Shown piece by piece: positions 1-12,900 of a stretch of 64,000 nucleotides of DNA. Position 1 is the first letter of the stretch; every line of letters begins with the position of its first letter. Position numbers and translations under genes: made by a program. Location: positions 21,564 to 85,563 of the forward strand of contig QLIY01000680.1 of the NCBI GenBank assembly GCA_003260075.1. Reading direction: 5' to 3'. This stretch comes from Phallusia mammillata (taxonomy: Eukaryota > Chordata > Ascidiacea > Phlebobranchia > Ascidiidae). The notes below the pieces were generated by a model. The model was not told the DNA's origin and searched no databases. It saw only the letters and a list, made by a program, of their open reading frames with translations.

Positions 1-3000
1 ATTTTAAAAATGTTGGAAACTTGATTAATGACCATATATAAGGGATTGTACGCATTGCTCCATGTATTTTTCGATCTTGTATACAATTAAAACTACAAAA
101 AAATCGTACAAAAATTTAAAGAAGGGCATGCGCATGAACTAGTGGTCTGAAAAATCGTGCAGACAACTCGTTTAAAAACAACAAATGGTGAGGAGCGCCT
201 CTTACAATGGCCGTTTCGTTGAACTCACCAGAGCGTAACGGACGGGGAACCTTGTGGTGTTTGCAACAAAAAATGCGAGATAACGAATTTTTCAGGACAA
301 TAGACGCTTTTTACATCGTCTCCCAAACCTGAATGGGAGATGGGCACGCGAAATTCTCTCTCCTTGTTGACCAATTGAGAGGTGAAGTTTTTTTGGGGGG
401 AGCAAGTGTAAAGTCTGTTGTTTAGGAGTGGCTTATAAAAATATAAGCTGTTGTTTCTTTACGTTGATATCGTAAAAACGGCCTTTCTTGGTAGTGTTTT
501 CTGCTTATAAGTAACGGTTCTTGCATTCTCAGAAAAGTATCAAAATTTTCGACACAAGTCCAAAAAAATTAAACCAGTTTAAAATACGTAGATCAGAAAA
601 ATAATTTTAGCCTCGGCGGAAGTTTGAAAAATTAAATTAATAAACAAACACTATTAGGGCAGAGTAGATAATGTTTTGCTACCAAAGTTTGTATCCTAAA
701 TAGTTGACAACAGATTTTTTACAGAAAATCGCAACAAAAACATCCCATAACAATAACACGTAAACAATGATTAAGCCGGACGCGAAACGCTTAAACTAGG
801 GCAAAAATTCAACAAAACAATAGTCAAAATATGGCAAATGTTTTGAAACAACGCATTAACGCAAATGCTAATCTAGTTGATTTATTTTTGGTTCGTAGTT
901 CTAAAAAAAATCTAGAACGCAGAGCTTTAAGTTGAGGTTGGGATTTTATGACAAGTCTTCTTGTCGCTTTCACTTTAAGTTTATCATTATTAAGCGTTAA
1001 ACCGCGTTCATGCTATTACGGAGAAATGCAATCTCAAGAACAGTGGCGAAACAAAACCCTGTATCGAATAAAAATCAGTCGCGCCGGTCGGCCAAACGAT
1101 TTCATCTCGAATCGTCCTGACTTCGTTGTTCTCAGGTTACGCATCGAGGCGTGACGTAACTGCAAGCTGAGCCATTCAAGAGATTCCTGTTGCGAAGGAC
1201 TGAGCTTACTGACCTACACTGGCCAGTTAGAGTCTGATTTTCTGCACGTTTTCGCCTGTTTTGCGGCTGTGGGGCCTAAATTCGGGTCAGTTTTTGGTTA
1301 TAGGAAAATCGGGTTTGTTAGATTAGGAATAGGTTGTGTTTTTACTTATGTAGAAGTGCATGTGGATGGTTTGTAGAATGCTTAAACGACAGAGAAAAAA
1401 ATTTGTGTAAGCTGTTTCAGGTTTGAAATTAGGCTAAATTCATACCGGTCTAATGGGAAATTTAATCAACTTCTTGAAAACTGTGTTTACGCGAATGTTG
1501 TCCAAGTTAAAGAATAAGTATAACCAGTGTATTACAAAGCTCTAGCAAACAAAGTCAATACAAAGTGGTGCATAAATATCGACTTAAAAACCGCTAACAA
1601 CCACGTTTTTGGCGTTGCTACCCTACAACAGCAGTAAGTAGTGGTAGCGCAAGAAATGGCCAAGGCACGTGTATGTTAAATAGGATAGGCTAAGAGGACG
1701 CACTTTGTAAAGCCACCGGTGTGTCTGTTGTTTCTATCAGACAGTAGAACAATTTGACGCCATTACACGGATGTGGTTGATTAAGCCGCAAACGGGGACA
1801 CGGAAAGAAAATACGTCCATTGACCGCTTTTTAATCGGGGAGGGGTTGAATTTGTTTTTGTTAAGTACCACGATATTAAAGAAAACCTTGAAAGAACTAA
1901 TAGGGGCGGGTTATGTAAGGAAATTGTCGAAAACGGATTTAAAAGACACAGCAGTGACTCGTGGGACCCCAAAACAAAGTAATTTGCCAAAAAATGCTGA
2001 CATACGCTCACATTGCTGCATAATAACGGCCAAACTTATTGCACTTTATTACAATCTCAACGACAAACAAAGAACTACGGTTGAAATCAGATTTTTAGTG
2101 TCTGACGTATCACCAGCATACGCCATAAACATTTTTTCGGGAAAAAAGGTTTGGGAGCTTTTAAGACGAGCGCGCTGGCATTTTTCCGCATGGCTGTGTC
2201 CCTGCGATAGGACGGTGGCAGGATTTCTCGTTAGATCATGTTCTCAGCTACGTTGTTAAGTTGGGGCGACAGCTACCTCCGTTACGGTGACTGACCATTA
2301 ACAGGAATCCAACCAAATACTGGTCGATTCCTGTATGTTTTTCGGGGATCAACGAAGGTTTGGTAACAATTCGATATAAATTACAACTTTGGTTACGACT
2401 TTAGGAAACACGTTGTAAAAGGAAATTTTGCACTTAATGGCGCATTTGTATGATAAATTTTACTCCGCTAGTGATTTCCTAAAAGGCGTAGAGTACAAGA
2501 CTTTTCATCTTTGATGTTTTTTGGTCGATTTTATAAAGGTTTAATAATGTTTTAGTAATCGTACAACTAGATTATGATGTAGCGTGATAATATGACACTG
2601 CTTTTAGAGTAAAAGTGACTTAGGCCGTGAGCTATTAAAGAAAAAATATATATATTGTGAAAAATAATTGCTAAATAAATTGTTGTTGTTTTGAACGATT
2701 AAAGTTGTCAGTAATCAGCTATGCTTGAAATGATAGTTCCGTTTTGTGCGTTTGTTACGTTTCGGTATCTAAAACCTCATCGTTTATGCTTACAACGAAT
2801 CCGCCCTCGGTTGGCCATTCATTGGTCGTATTTTTCGTTTTTTGTTAATGCAGTTGAATCACAATGCACCAGAAACCATTGTTTGCAATCAATGTTGATG
2901 ACACATTGATCAGATTGCATTGATTTAGTCGTTTTAGTTGCTTTTATTAAAGCGGAAAAAATGGTCGCGGTTATATGTGACTATTATAAGTGACCCGCTG

Positions 3001-3860
3001 TAATACGTTGATTAAAACAACTTTATCATGCCGATTTAAAAGTCCTGGGCCCCTTTGCAGTATTGTAAATGGTTTGTGGTCACTTAAAAAACCTAAAAGG
3101 TACCGAAAAACAAACTTAAATGTAAATGAGTTAAAAATGTCGACTTCAAAATCCCTAAAACAAAAATTTGCGAAAATATGCCTGCCTAAAATGAAAGGCT
3201 CAAATGTTCATTGAATTTTGGAAAAAAAATTATTGTCAAAACTGTAGTTTGCTTGGATTTTTTTGAGCATGGTTGTCTAAATAAATCAGGCGTTTCTTTA
3301 TTGATAACAACTCAGATAAAGCGAAATGTTATGGAACGCTTGAAAAGACATCTTTAACAACGCGATCGTGTACTCTGTTGCCCACAAAAGGCGACTTCGG
3401 AGTCCTTCAAGTTAATGAATCGTGAACAAACAAAGTTTAAATGAACTTAGCATGAGTTTTTTGGGCTGATGTTTTTCGTTTAACGGGTATAGCAGTTTTA
3501 GGGAAATAAATCAGACTTTTGATATACGGTTCTAATGTACATGATAAAGTGCATTAAAAAAAGCGTGAATTGCACATCCCCCCCAATATAACCTCATTTT
3601 TAATTAAAAGCATAGGATTGTAGAACAATCGGTTATATCATTTGATGACTCATGGATCAGTATGTGCTTTGTGTGCCTGTTTAAATGGATAACTAAAGTT
3701 AGCGCTAAAAAAACTTGACTCATTTCCCAGCGTTTTCGCAACAGAAAAAAAAAACAGTTACCGCTGCATTTTTATCCATTTTAATCATACTGTGATTCGT
3801 TTTAGATTTGTTGTAGATCATTTTCATCGTTAAGCTGTGCAGAAAATTGGCAAATTCAAA
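1..3860. other. Upstream region of DUOX, no recognised gene
   Basis: I see no exon chain or RNA gene here. The stretch is AT-rich. The only long open frame (1771-2259, +) is listed separately. A 7-C run near 3579 has no flanking duplication. Just before the DUOX ATG lies an unpaired acceptor-like AG at 3841-3842. The promoter is not identifiable from sequence alone. Confidence 0.4.
1771..2259 (+). CDS. Unrecognised 162-codon open reading frame
   Basis: This is the longest uninterrupted ATG-to-stop frame in the window, 162 codons. I do not recognise the product: there is no signal peptide, no clear membrane span and no family motif. It has a Lys/Leu-rich first half and a Cys/Trp-containing C-terminus. 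At this base composition roughly one frame of this length could be expected by chance in 64 kb. It has no obvious splice partners and no coding-like bias. It may be chance or a decayed element fragment. Confidence 0.12.
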   Translation: MWLIKPQTGTRKENTSIDRFLIGEGLNLFLLSTTILKKTLKELIGAGYVRKLSKTDLKDTAVTRGTPKQSNLPKNADIRSHCCIITAKLIALYYNLNDKQRTTVEIRFLVSDVSPAYAINIFSGKKVWELLRRARWHFSAWLCPCDRTVAGFLVRSCSQLRC

Positions 3861-3924
3861 ATGGTAAGCCACCCTGGTTCGGTGGTTTTCGTCCTTATGG
3901 TCACACTCTTTGTCTGTTTCTTAG
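3861..3924 (+). other. DUOX exon 1: signal peptide
   Basis: The exon encodes 21 residues beginning MVSHPG followed by a hydrophobic stretch ([14 protein letters not shown]), a typical cleavable secretory signal. It is followed by a 5.6-kb first intron, the largest in the gene. Exon 2 then starts the mature region with [10 protein letters not shown] and HPEWG, the conserved opening of the DUOX peroxidase-homology domain. The split codon (phase 1) is consistent with exon 2. Confidence 0.85.
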
Positions 3925-6900
3925 GTAAGAAACTCGTTTGTTATTTTTTCTTTATTTTGATAAAATTACTAACAACCTAAACCTAAATTTCGTAATGTTA
4001 TGTGCAGCACGATCTTTAAATTTACTCACTTTATCGCTAAAGTTTCGGATTTTTTTGCAATTGTTTTCGTGAATTGCAGTTGTAAAGATAAACTTAGTAT
4101 TATTGGGTTTTACGGGGTTCGAACTCAAGACGACTTGAGTACGAATCAAGTTCGATGTTCGTAACTGCAAATGGACTTTAATTTTCGAAAATGAGATTTT
4201 TATAATCCTAATTATTATTAGGTTAGATTTTTCAACGTGAAATTGCCACACTTAAGTGGCCGAGTGTCAATTTAGGCCCGAATGGATACAGTTTTATCGA
4301 AAATAAAACACAAAAAAAACGGCCTGACTTTACAACTCTGAATGGTTATAACTGGTTGTTTTGACAACGTAAATGTTTTAAAAAGCCTGATACCTTGCCG
4401 GGGTGTTGTTGATTTTTGGTTCAACATCAATAAAAGAAAATCGAGAAACGATCGAAGTTCCCTCCATACAAAACCGTGCACCATAGAGCGTAGGTCGAAC
4501 GCGAAAAGCAAGACCCTGAAATTTAATATATTAAAGTTTAAAGCACAGTCACAAATTTAAATTCCACACTGCCTGAAATAGAACACGCTGATTTAGGAGA
4601 AATGGCCTTCTCAAAAAAGCGCAGGTTATTTTAGGGTAGTGTGGTTTGACCAATCATAGCGCGATATTTTGGGCAACAATTGCATGGAAATAAAAGCTAT
4701 CGAGAAAAAGATTGCACAATACTAAAGGTTAGTATTGCCGTATTACAATCCTACATGAAATGTAATATAACGCTACGTTTGGTTACAACATATTTCATAC
4801 ACGGAAAAGAACTGTTTTTTTTTACCGAAAGAAGACCCCCCCCCCTAGTATTGCCGTATTACAATCCTACATGAAATGTAATATAACGCTACGATTGGTT
4901 ACAACATATTTCATACACGGAAAAGAACTGTTTTTTTTACCGAAAGAAGAAATAAAAAGATTAATTTAATAGGTTGACAGTCACAAAAAACAACACAGAT
5001 TTTTTGTACTACTTTCTCTAAAAAAACAAAAACAACGCTAAAACAAAAAAACAAACAAATTTTGTACTATTCTCACAAATCTGCATGGATTCAAAATCGG
5101 CATTTAATGAAACTCAACTAATAAAGGTTCAAAACAGTTATTGGCACATTTCCCCCTTGCATACAGTTTCTCCGCAAAGCCCCTAAAAATGTTTTAAACT
5201 TTGAATGGGTGACAAATTTAGTTTTCTAATAGCAACACCACGACGCGATGACGAGGGCTGAGTACGCAACATCCCATAAATCGGAGTTTATGATTCCTCC
5301 TTTCCTTATTTAGTAGTTTCGTGCAATCGAGCACTCAAAGACGCAACGTATTAACGACCTGTAAACACTTATCTGGTTCGATGGAACGCAAAAACTTTCA
5401 CTTTAAACAAGGCCGACTTTGTACATTGGTAGCTATTAAATTTGTGGCGAAACAAAAAGGAAAAAAATTAAGTTAAACGAAATGTGCAATCTAGGGGCTT
5501 CGGGTCAATCATTGCCCATTCATTCCCCCCCCCAAAAAAAAAAAACCTACCATTTTAATCCCGCTACCCCGCAGATTTGGAATTCTGGCGCCAGGGGCAT
5601 TGCCATGGAAACCGCGGACGTAAATCAAACCCAGGGTGGGGGCGAGAGGTTTAGTCGGGATAAGAACATGCTCAGACCGAAGCTTCGTGGGTTAAGTTTC
5701 CAAAAAATTTTGTTATAAGAGGGGGGTAGGGGGTTAAGTAGAAGTTGGGAATTTTCCACCAAGTCAGCTACGACGATGCGCTTGAAAAAACAAGACTTAT
5801 CAAACGTAATAAAATCAACACGAGCGCCTTGCAAAATAATACCTTGATAAGGTCGCATGTTTTCAAGGGCGCAATAGGTTTCTGACATTGCGGCAAAAAC
5901 TAAGAAATATTTATATTACAACCACAAACTGAAAACGTCCGTAATTTGACTTTGCTTTCAAATTGTTTTTAGTTTCATGGAGAAAGTTTACTATAAAATA
6001 GACATAAGACAATTGCAACAAAACTTAAATTGCATTTTATCATCTCCTCAATAAACCATGAGTTTTTGGATTGCAATATTATAAAGTTTTATTTCATTCT
6101 ATTGCTTTGTTCGTAATGCAAAAATCCGCTGATCGTTTTTTTTTTGCTGATGATGTGTAAAATGGTGTGAATCATTTTCCTGAGGAAGGCGCATTGATTA
6201 AAATGTCGCAACATTAAATGATTTAGCTGATTTTAATGCAAGCGGATGTTGCCTTTGTGCGCTTTTTAAATCCCACAATAGAAGAGACAAAACAATTCAA
6301 CATTTTTATTTGTGCGAAGTGAAACCCTAACAATCTGCTGTAAAAATTAAAAAAGTTCTAAACAATCCAAAATGTTTGTACAAATCTGATCATAATAAGA
6401 TGGTTGTCTTGCCGCTGCATTATTCGCACCCAGGACCGCAAAACATACAAAACATCTTCGCGACGAAAACGTTAACATTGAACATGAGGATTTTAATGCA
6501 ACGATTTTGCATTCATAGCAAACCAAAGGGGCAACTTCAACATTAAAATGTGTTCAACAAATGCAAGTTTTATCTCTAATCAAAACACTTTTATTGATAA
6601 TCGACAAATGTAACTTGCAACGTTTTATAGGCCTTAGTGTCAACAACCAAAAAGAAAACACGCTATAACTGTCACAATTTACGTCAAATGCGGTGTAGAA
6701 TCAATCTATTCAGGATTCGAACGAAGTTTAAATCAAAGAAAGGAAATTCGTGTTGTGAAATATGCCCACCGGGACGGTATTATAAAAGTAAAAGCCATTC
6801 AAGAATTGGCCACCCACTGGTTTCATAAAGAATACAAACAAAAAACTATACAAAAGCAAAAAGGTGAGACAGCTTTCTCGAAACGTGCGGAGTTACCCCG

Positions 6901-9900
6901 AACCAACAAAAAGACGTCTAGTCCGTCAGGTTACCCCATCAGAACAAACAATACAAAACCAACGAACACGGCACAATCCATTTAAACCAACCCTCAGAGT
7001 TCCTGCTACCTGTAACGCAAATAACTTTATTCGCGCATTTCGTCACTCGCACAAACAATGCAGGCACATTTACATCCAAAAAGAGTTCGTCGGTTGCCAG
7101 GCAACGGGGCGTATTTCTCTGTGGAAGTTCCCGCGAAAACCGCAGTCGAGTGGAAAGATTTTAGGTGCGCGCGGGTTCGTTTGAAATTAGAACTTTTGGC
7201 CGAAATGAACAATGCCACATACCGGGCTTTTGTACGGCATGACAAGATAGAACTACGATATTGAGATCTTCAAAAGCGATAAGTAATGAACGATTTCAAT
7301 GTCAATCCCCGGGTCAACATGTCTCTTAGAATCAACACTACAAACTACTGATTGTTATCACACAATATTATTTTACGCCAAGATATAAAAATCTGCGAAA
7401 CACAGCGTTCAGTTATAATAAGATTTTACAATAAAGAGTTAAATGCAGTTCAATATTTCGTTTGTAGCAAGTCTTTGCACCCTACCGTTTTCTGTGTGGT
7501 AACGCATTGCTGCATTAAACAGAAAACTCAAGTATACCTTGTGTATTACGGGGATAGAACAAACGCAGTCAAGGATACGTTTGCGGTCAGTATTTAAATC
7601 GTTTTTCGAGCTCACAACAATAAACAAAATTCTTGCAACTCACTCTGCCTATGTAATTGCCATTTCATTTCCTGTCTTCTGTTTGTGGTGCGTTGCCCTA
7701 GGACACAAAAACCCGCAAACATAAGGGCGACGTCTCGTATGTCAAACGGGGCTGGCCCAGACAACAATTTGTTGTTTCGAACGGTGCAAAAGACATTGTT
7801 GCTTAACAAAGCAAATACCACCAGTGTGTAAGAGAAACGTAAAAAACCCCAGTCCCAAAATAATGCTAAACAATCGAAATGTGCTTTTATATCATTGGTT
7901 ACATAGAAATGGTGCGCCGTTTTTTGGGGGCGTTTTATCACAGTTAAAACTCGACTCTTTACTGCCATATAGCGGTGGTGTGTGTGCTAATCGGGACCAA
8001 TCACGTGCTTCTGGTTTGCTAATTAACGCATTTACATCTAACCATATATTATACATATATGCTTCATGAAATACATGGCAATGAATTAAATTCAAGTGAT
8101 ACTATACAACAGTACACATTGATGCCAGCCACTTGTAAAAATAGGAAAGTTTGAATTAAAAATATACGTTACTTTTGTAACTTTTTTGGACATGCGCTTG
8201 GTACTGACAGAGCCGCTTGGTTCCACTTGGCCGCCCACGTTAAAAACGAAAAGTTCTAGCAATAAAAACGCAGTGATTTCATCCAAATTATTAGGAATTG
8301 CGCAACAGCCGAGCTGTCATAGAAAATCCGTATTTAATTCGCTTCGTTTTTCATCGTCACCGTGAGATAACCTATACTGGGTAAAATTACTTGGATCGTA
8401 AAACAGTGTACATAGCTATTTGGGGATCAACGAAATATCTCGTATCACCAAACAAGTTTAAATTTAAATGAGGTAGTAAAGCACATTTTAATGAATCACA
8501 CCTGCGACCCCTGTAACGCAATTTTAAATCTTCATATTCCAAATGACTTAGCGCAAAATAGTTATAAATTTTTCACTAGAACCGATATTGACATTGCTTT
8601 GAACTCTACGGTATGTCATAAAGTCTGGCTTTGGACAAATACGTTTCTGACCTCATAAAATTGAGTCGTGGGTCAAATAACAAGCAGACAAAAGGAAGCG
8701 AAAAATATTTCCAGGAATTTTTCATCTCCGTTTTACGAGCGGTTTTATGAAATATTGGAATCAGAGCAGAAATTGCTTGTTTGTCGCAAGCGTTTGTTAA
8801 GAGTGTCGCACTATTTCAATGACTTACAAATGCCTTTGAGACTGTGGGATTTTCCACAACACAAGTCGGCATTTTTACAAGTCAGACTTACAAAGGGGTT
8901 TGGTTCAGCCGACCATAGACAGAAGTTAAAACTGTATTAACAAAGTAAAAACCTCACTGAAATTGAGCACACTGTCAATTGATTACAAAGACGACAACAT
9001 TGCACGCTTGGTTAACAGCAATTCAGTTAATTTTCCCCCCCCCCGTTTGGTTCAGCCGACCATAGACAGAAGTTAAAACTGTATTAACAAAGCAAAAACC
9101 TCACTGAAATTGAGCACACTGTCAATTGATTACAAAGGCGACAACATTGCACGCTTGGTTAACAGCAATTCAGTTTAGTTAATTTGCTAGCCATTGTCGT
9201 GTGCCATGTGCGAAACCTCGAAACAAACAACAACATGTCGGCACAGCTGATTGCACAAAGCTTGCTCGTAAAACCCCCCCCCCCCCCATTGTCGTGTGCC
9301 ATGTGCGAAACCTCGAAACAAACAACAACATGTTGTAATAGCTGATTGCACAAAGCTCGCTCGTAACCTCACTTTACGCGAAGTGAACGCAACTCTTACA
9401 CACCACGACTGGTTGATTGTCAGTGGTTGCTTGCTGCAACTGAAGGTTACATTGTAAAACACATAACAATGTTTTGTTGTTTTCGCTTCACAGGACAGGA
9501 GGTCGAAAAAGAATACCACCCATACGACGGCTGGTACAACAACCGAGCCCATCCCGAATGGGGAATTATAGGTAAGAAAATACATACAGTGGATTGTTAA
9601 CTTATGCTAGTAAAGGTTAACGTTTCTGGTAGGAATAAACTTCACGCAAAATAACAGTCATTAAACTAACAACTTTTGTTTCAGTACGAACTCAACAACC
9701 AGATTACTTGACTTAAAAAAAAAAAAATAGCAAATCCATCACATGCTATTTTAGGTTAAAATTGTCAAAAAAACAGCAGATTTTTTTGTAATTGAACGTA
9801 ACACCACCAAAAAGCCATGGTCTCTAAAACATCCCAAAAAAAGTTTTCGAACATTTTTTTCGCTTTACATTCGCGTACAAATAGTCATCGAGTAATCTAC

Positions 9901-12900
9901 ACTGCTTATAGAACCTATTCTTCGATAAAAAGCAAAGAAGCGCCGCTATTTATTTAAGTTTTTACATCAAAGGTGCAATCACAGCCGATTAAACACGAAA
10001 AAAGCCCACGAGGTTCTCCTTAAAGACATAGAAATCCTATATAAGCCCCGTGAAATTCCCTAGCACTCATCCGCCATTGTGTCCACGCTAAAATGTCGCT
10101 TTTGGGTTTTAAAAGTCTGCAAACAAACTGAGGCATCGTCTTCGAGAAAGTACCGGTCTATTGACGGAAAATTAGGGTTTCGAAAGCACTGATACAAAAA
10201 GATCGGGATTAGGAAAGACTTACAGTGAAATTGTCACATAAGGTAACCGTGCATTTGTATACGGATCACTGGGTTGACGGAGAGGGCAAAGTATTTCTGT
10301 TGAGCACGACTGGATTAAGGTGATGGTAAATCGATCGTCTGAGGCTGTGGGCTTCATTTCTGCCACACACTTGCTAAAATCGAAGGTTCAAAAAGTTAAA
10401 AAAATTAGGTGAAAACATTTTTATATTAAACACTTCTAATTGCTAATTACAAGACAAGTTTAGGCAATTGGGCAAAAGCCTTCTTTTTAAAAAGTGCCTT
10501 ACGCCAATGTAAAACGTAGGAGTGTTTAAAATTCATATTTTCAAAACACGTTTCCTAATCCCCGAAAACAATAAATAATTTAACTCCCCCCCCCCCTTTT
10601 TAGCCAAGTCGAAGGTCTGGGCTAAAATGGAGTGAAGGGGACCTCTTGTCAAACAAACATCTCGGGGTCGCGGAAGTCACATGGCAACGAAGCCCCCCCC
10701 CCACGTGAGACACCCAGCGAACAAACAAACTGGTGACCTTTTAACATAGCCATAAATAAACATTCCTCGCGCCAAAAGACGAAATATGAGGCAAGGGGAA
10801 AAAACAGTGACCGCATGTTGAATTTGAATACCAGGAGCAGATCCTCTATATATTCATCAACAACGAACAAATAATTCTTCCTTGGGGTATATGCCGCAAA
10901 GTGCTCAAAACAATTAGGGATTTTCCAAAGTCACAGAGAAGGCTCGGGGATTTTTAGCCAAGTCGAAGGTCTGGGCTAAAATGGAGTGAAGGGGACCTTT
11001 TCTCAAACAAACATCTCGGGGTCTTGGAGTGCACGTTGCAACGAAACGTGCAAAACAATTTTGCATGCGGACTTTTCGTGGCCTTGTTGTTGAATGCAAA
11101 ACTGAAAATGGGAAATTCCGGCATTTCAACAACACGCGAACAACTTGATCTGCAATCTATCGTTTGTGCGGCAATACTTTGGTTGTGGTAACATCCAAAC
11201 ATATTTACAGTATTTTTGTAGTTAAATCAGTGACATAACACATAAATACAGGCTTTTGTGTTTAAAACCGGCGAATTTCATTTTCCCTTTCGAGTTATAA
11301 GATCTTATTAGTGAGTAAAAGCGGATTTTCATGACAAGTCGATATTATTTCGGATCCTTTAACTCAAATGCCCTGGAAAATAGCGAAATGCAACCAAGAA
11401 TGACGAGACATTAAATTATAAAATACGACTCTTAAAGTCAATGACCATTTTAAGCTGCAGACAGTGCACACTGTTTCAACCTATAAGGTCTCTTTAGTAC
11501 AGCTGGTGACAAGAGATAGGCCGTATTGACTAGTGTAGCTGATGAGACCTTACAGATCGAAACAGTGTGTGGACTGTCTGCAGCTTATCATTTATTGGCT
11601 CGGTGCTTTTACAATAACCATTTTATATCTCTATATTAATGTTAATAGCGGAATCTAAAGTTTTATTATTTCAGAGGTTCACCTAAGACTAAGAAATTTT
11701 GTGAAACACTGCTCTAACGGAACTTTTTGTTGGTCCAGATTCTCCCCTTACCCGTCGAGTCCCGTCCCACTACAGAGATGGGGTATACGACCCATCTGGG
11801 TGGAATCGCCCGAATCCCCGAGCTGTGAGCGAGGCAACGATGAGCGGAGCAACTGGAGAGGGTTCAAGGTCAATGAGGACAGCCCTACTCGTGTTTTTCG
11901 GTAAGTAGTTTGAGTCATTTGTGAAAAAGCCTTGCTGCACCCCAAACCTACGGATGTCGATAACTTTATAGGATTGCTCATGGAATATGTCATTAGAATG
12001 ACATACCGCTTTAATAATGTCAGTAGTAAACACATTGCAGGATGTAACTTAAAAATGCTGTCAAGTACACGATGGAAAACATTTTACTCATTTTTGCTAA
12101 ATGCTTAATAACCTTTTGTCACTTATGTCTTATACAACCTATTTAACGTAACAATGTCTGTAATTGACGTCACTTATACGCCACATCAAGACAGATTTTA
12201 CCCATTTTTATGCGGATGTTTAATTCCTTAAAGATCTTTCATGACTTGTACAACCTATATGACAAAACAATGTCCATAATTGACGTCTTTTACAGACCCG
12301 ACTAAAATTCTTAAAAAAAACAACGTCCTTAAACCGATGAAGTTTGGACAAAAAATACTCAGTGAAACAAGATGTTACGTGTTACGTATTCTCACAGGTC
12401 AGCAAGTAGTGGAAGAAATTCTAGATGCCCAGAGACCTGGATGCCCGCCCGAGTATTTCAACATTAAGATCCCGCGCAACGATTCACTGTACGACCCTGA
12501 TGATACAGGAGAAGTCGAGATCCCCTTCCTACGTTCACGATACGATCAAACCATCAGTGGGTTCTCACCTAACTTCCCGAGACAACAGGTTTGTTATGTG
12601 ACTAAAGGGAAATAACAACAAAATTGGAACTAACACCTTTTCAGGAAAGACGATTATAAATTTGAAACTGGGATCAGGTCCGACACATTATTTGGCACTT
12701 TCATATACCGATAAGACCAGTGGTTCCCAAACAAATTTACAGCACGTGGTGAGCCACGAATCGCTATGAAATAGACATTTGGGCCACAGACCAAAAACGT
12801 TTGGAAACCCCTGACTATTACTTATTAGACTATTACTCAGATTTGGAGATTAAACAAAAAATGACCCACAATAAAGTATTGCAGCGGTAGCATTTGGATT

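Larger units (their letters stand above)
3925..9493 (+). other. DUOX intron 1 (5.6 kb)
   Basis: Holds three duplicated segments with C-run junctions (4730-4950, 8898-9184, 9192-9366), a 9-C/12-A block at 5525 without a duplication, and an RFX-like palindrome at 7093. Around 6170 sits a CTGAGGAAGGCG-type fragment related to the dispersed repeat at 22600. Several short open frames here look like chance. No nested gene was recognised. Confidence 0.5.

Noticed and set aside
7612-7968. Minus-strand 118-codon open frame in DUOX intron 1
   Set aside because: No recognisable domain, no splice partners, composition like surrounding intron; chance frame.
9187-9585. Minus-strand 132-codon open frame
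   Set aside because: It runs antisense through DUOX exon 2 and across the C14 junction and duplicated segment; its Gly-rich patch is just the C run read backwards.
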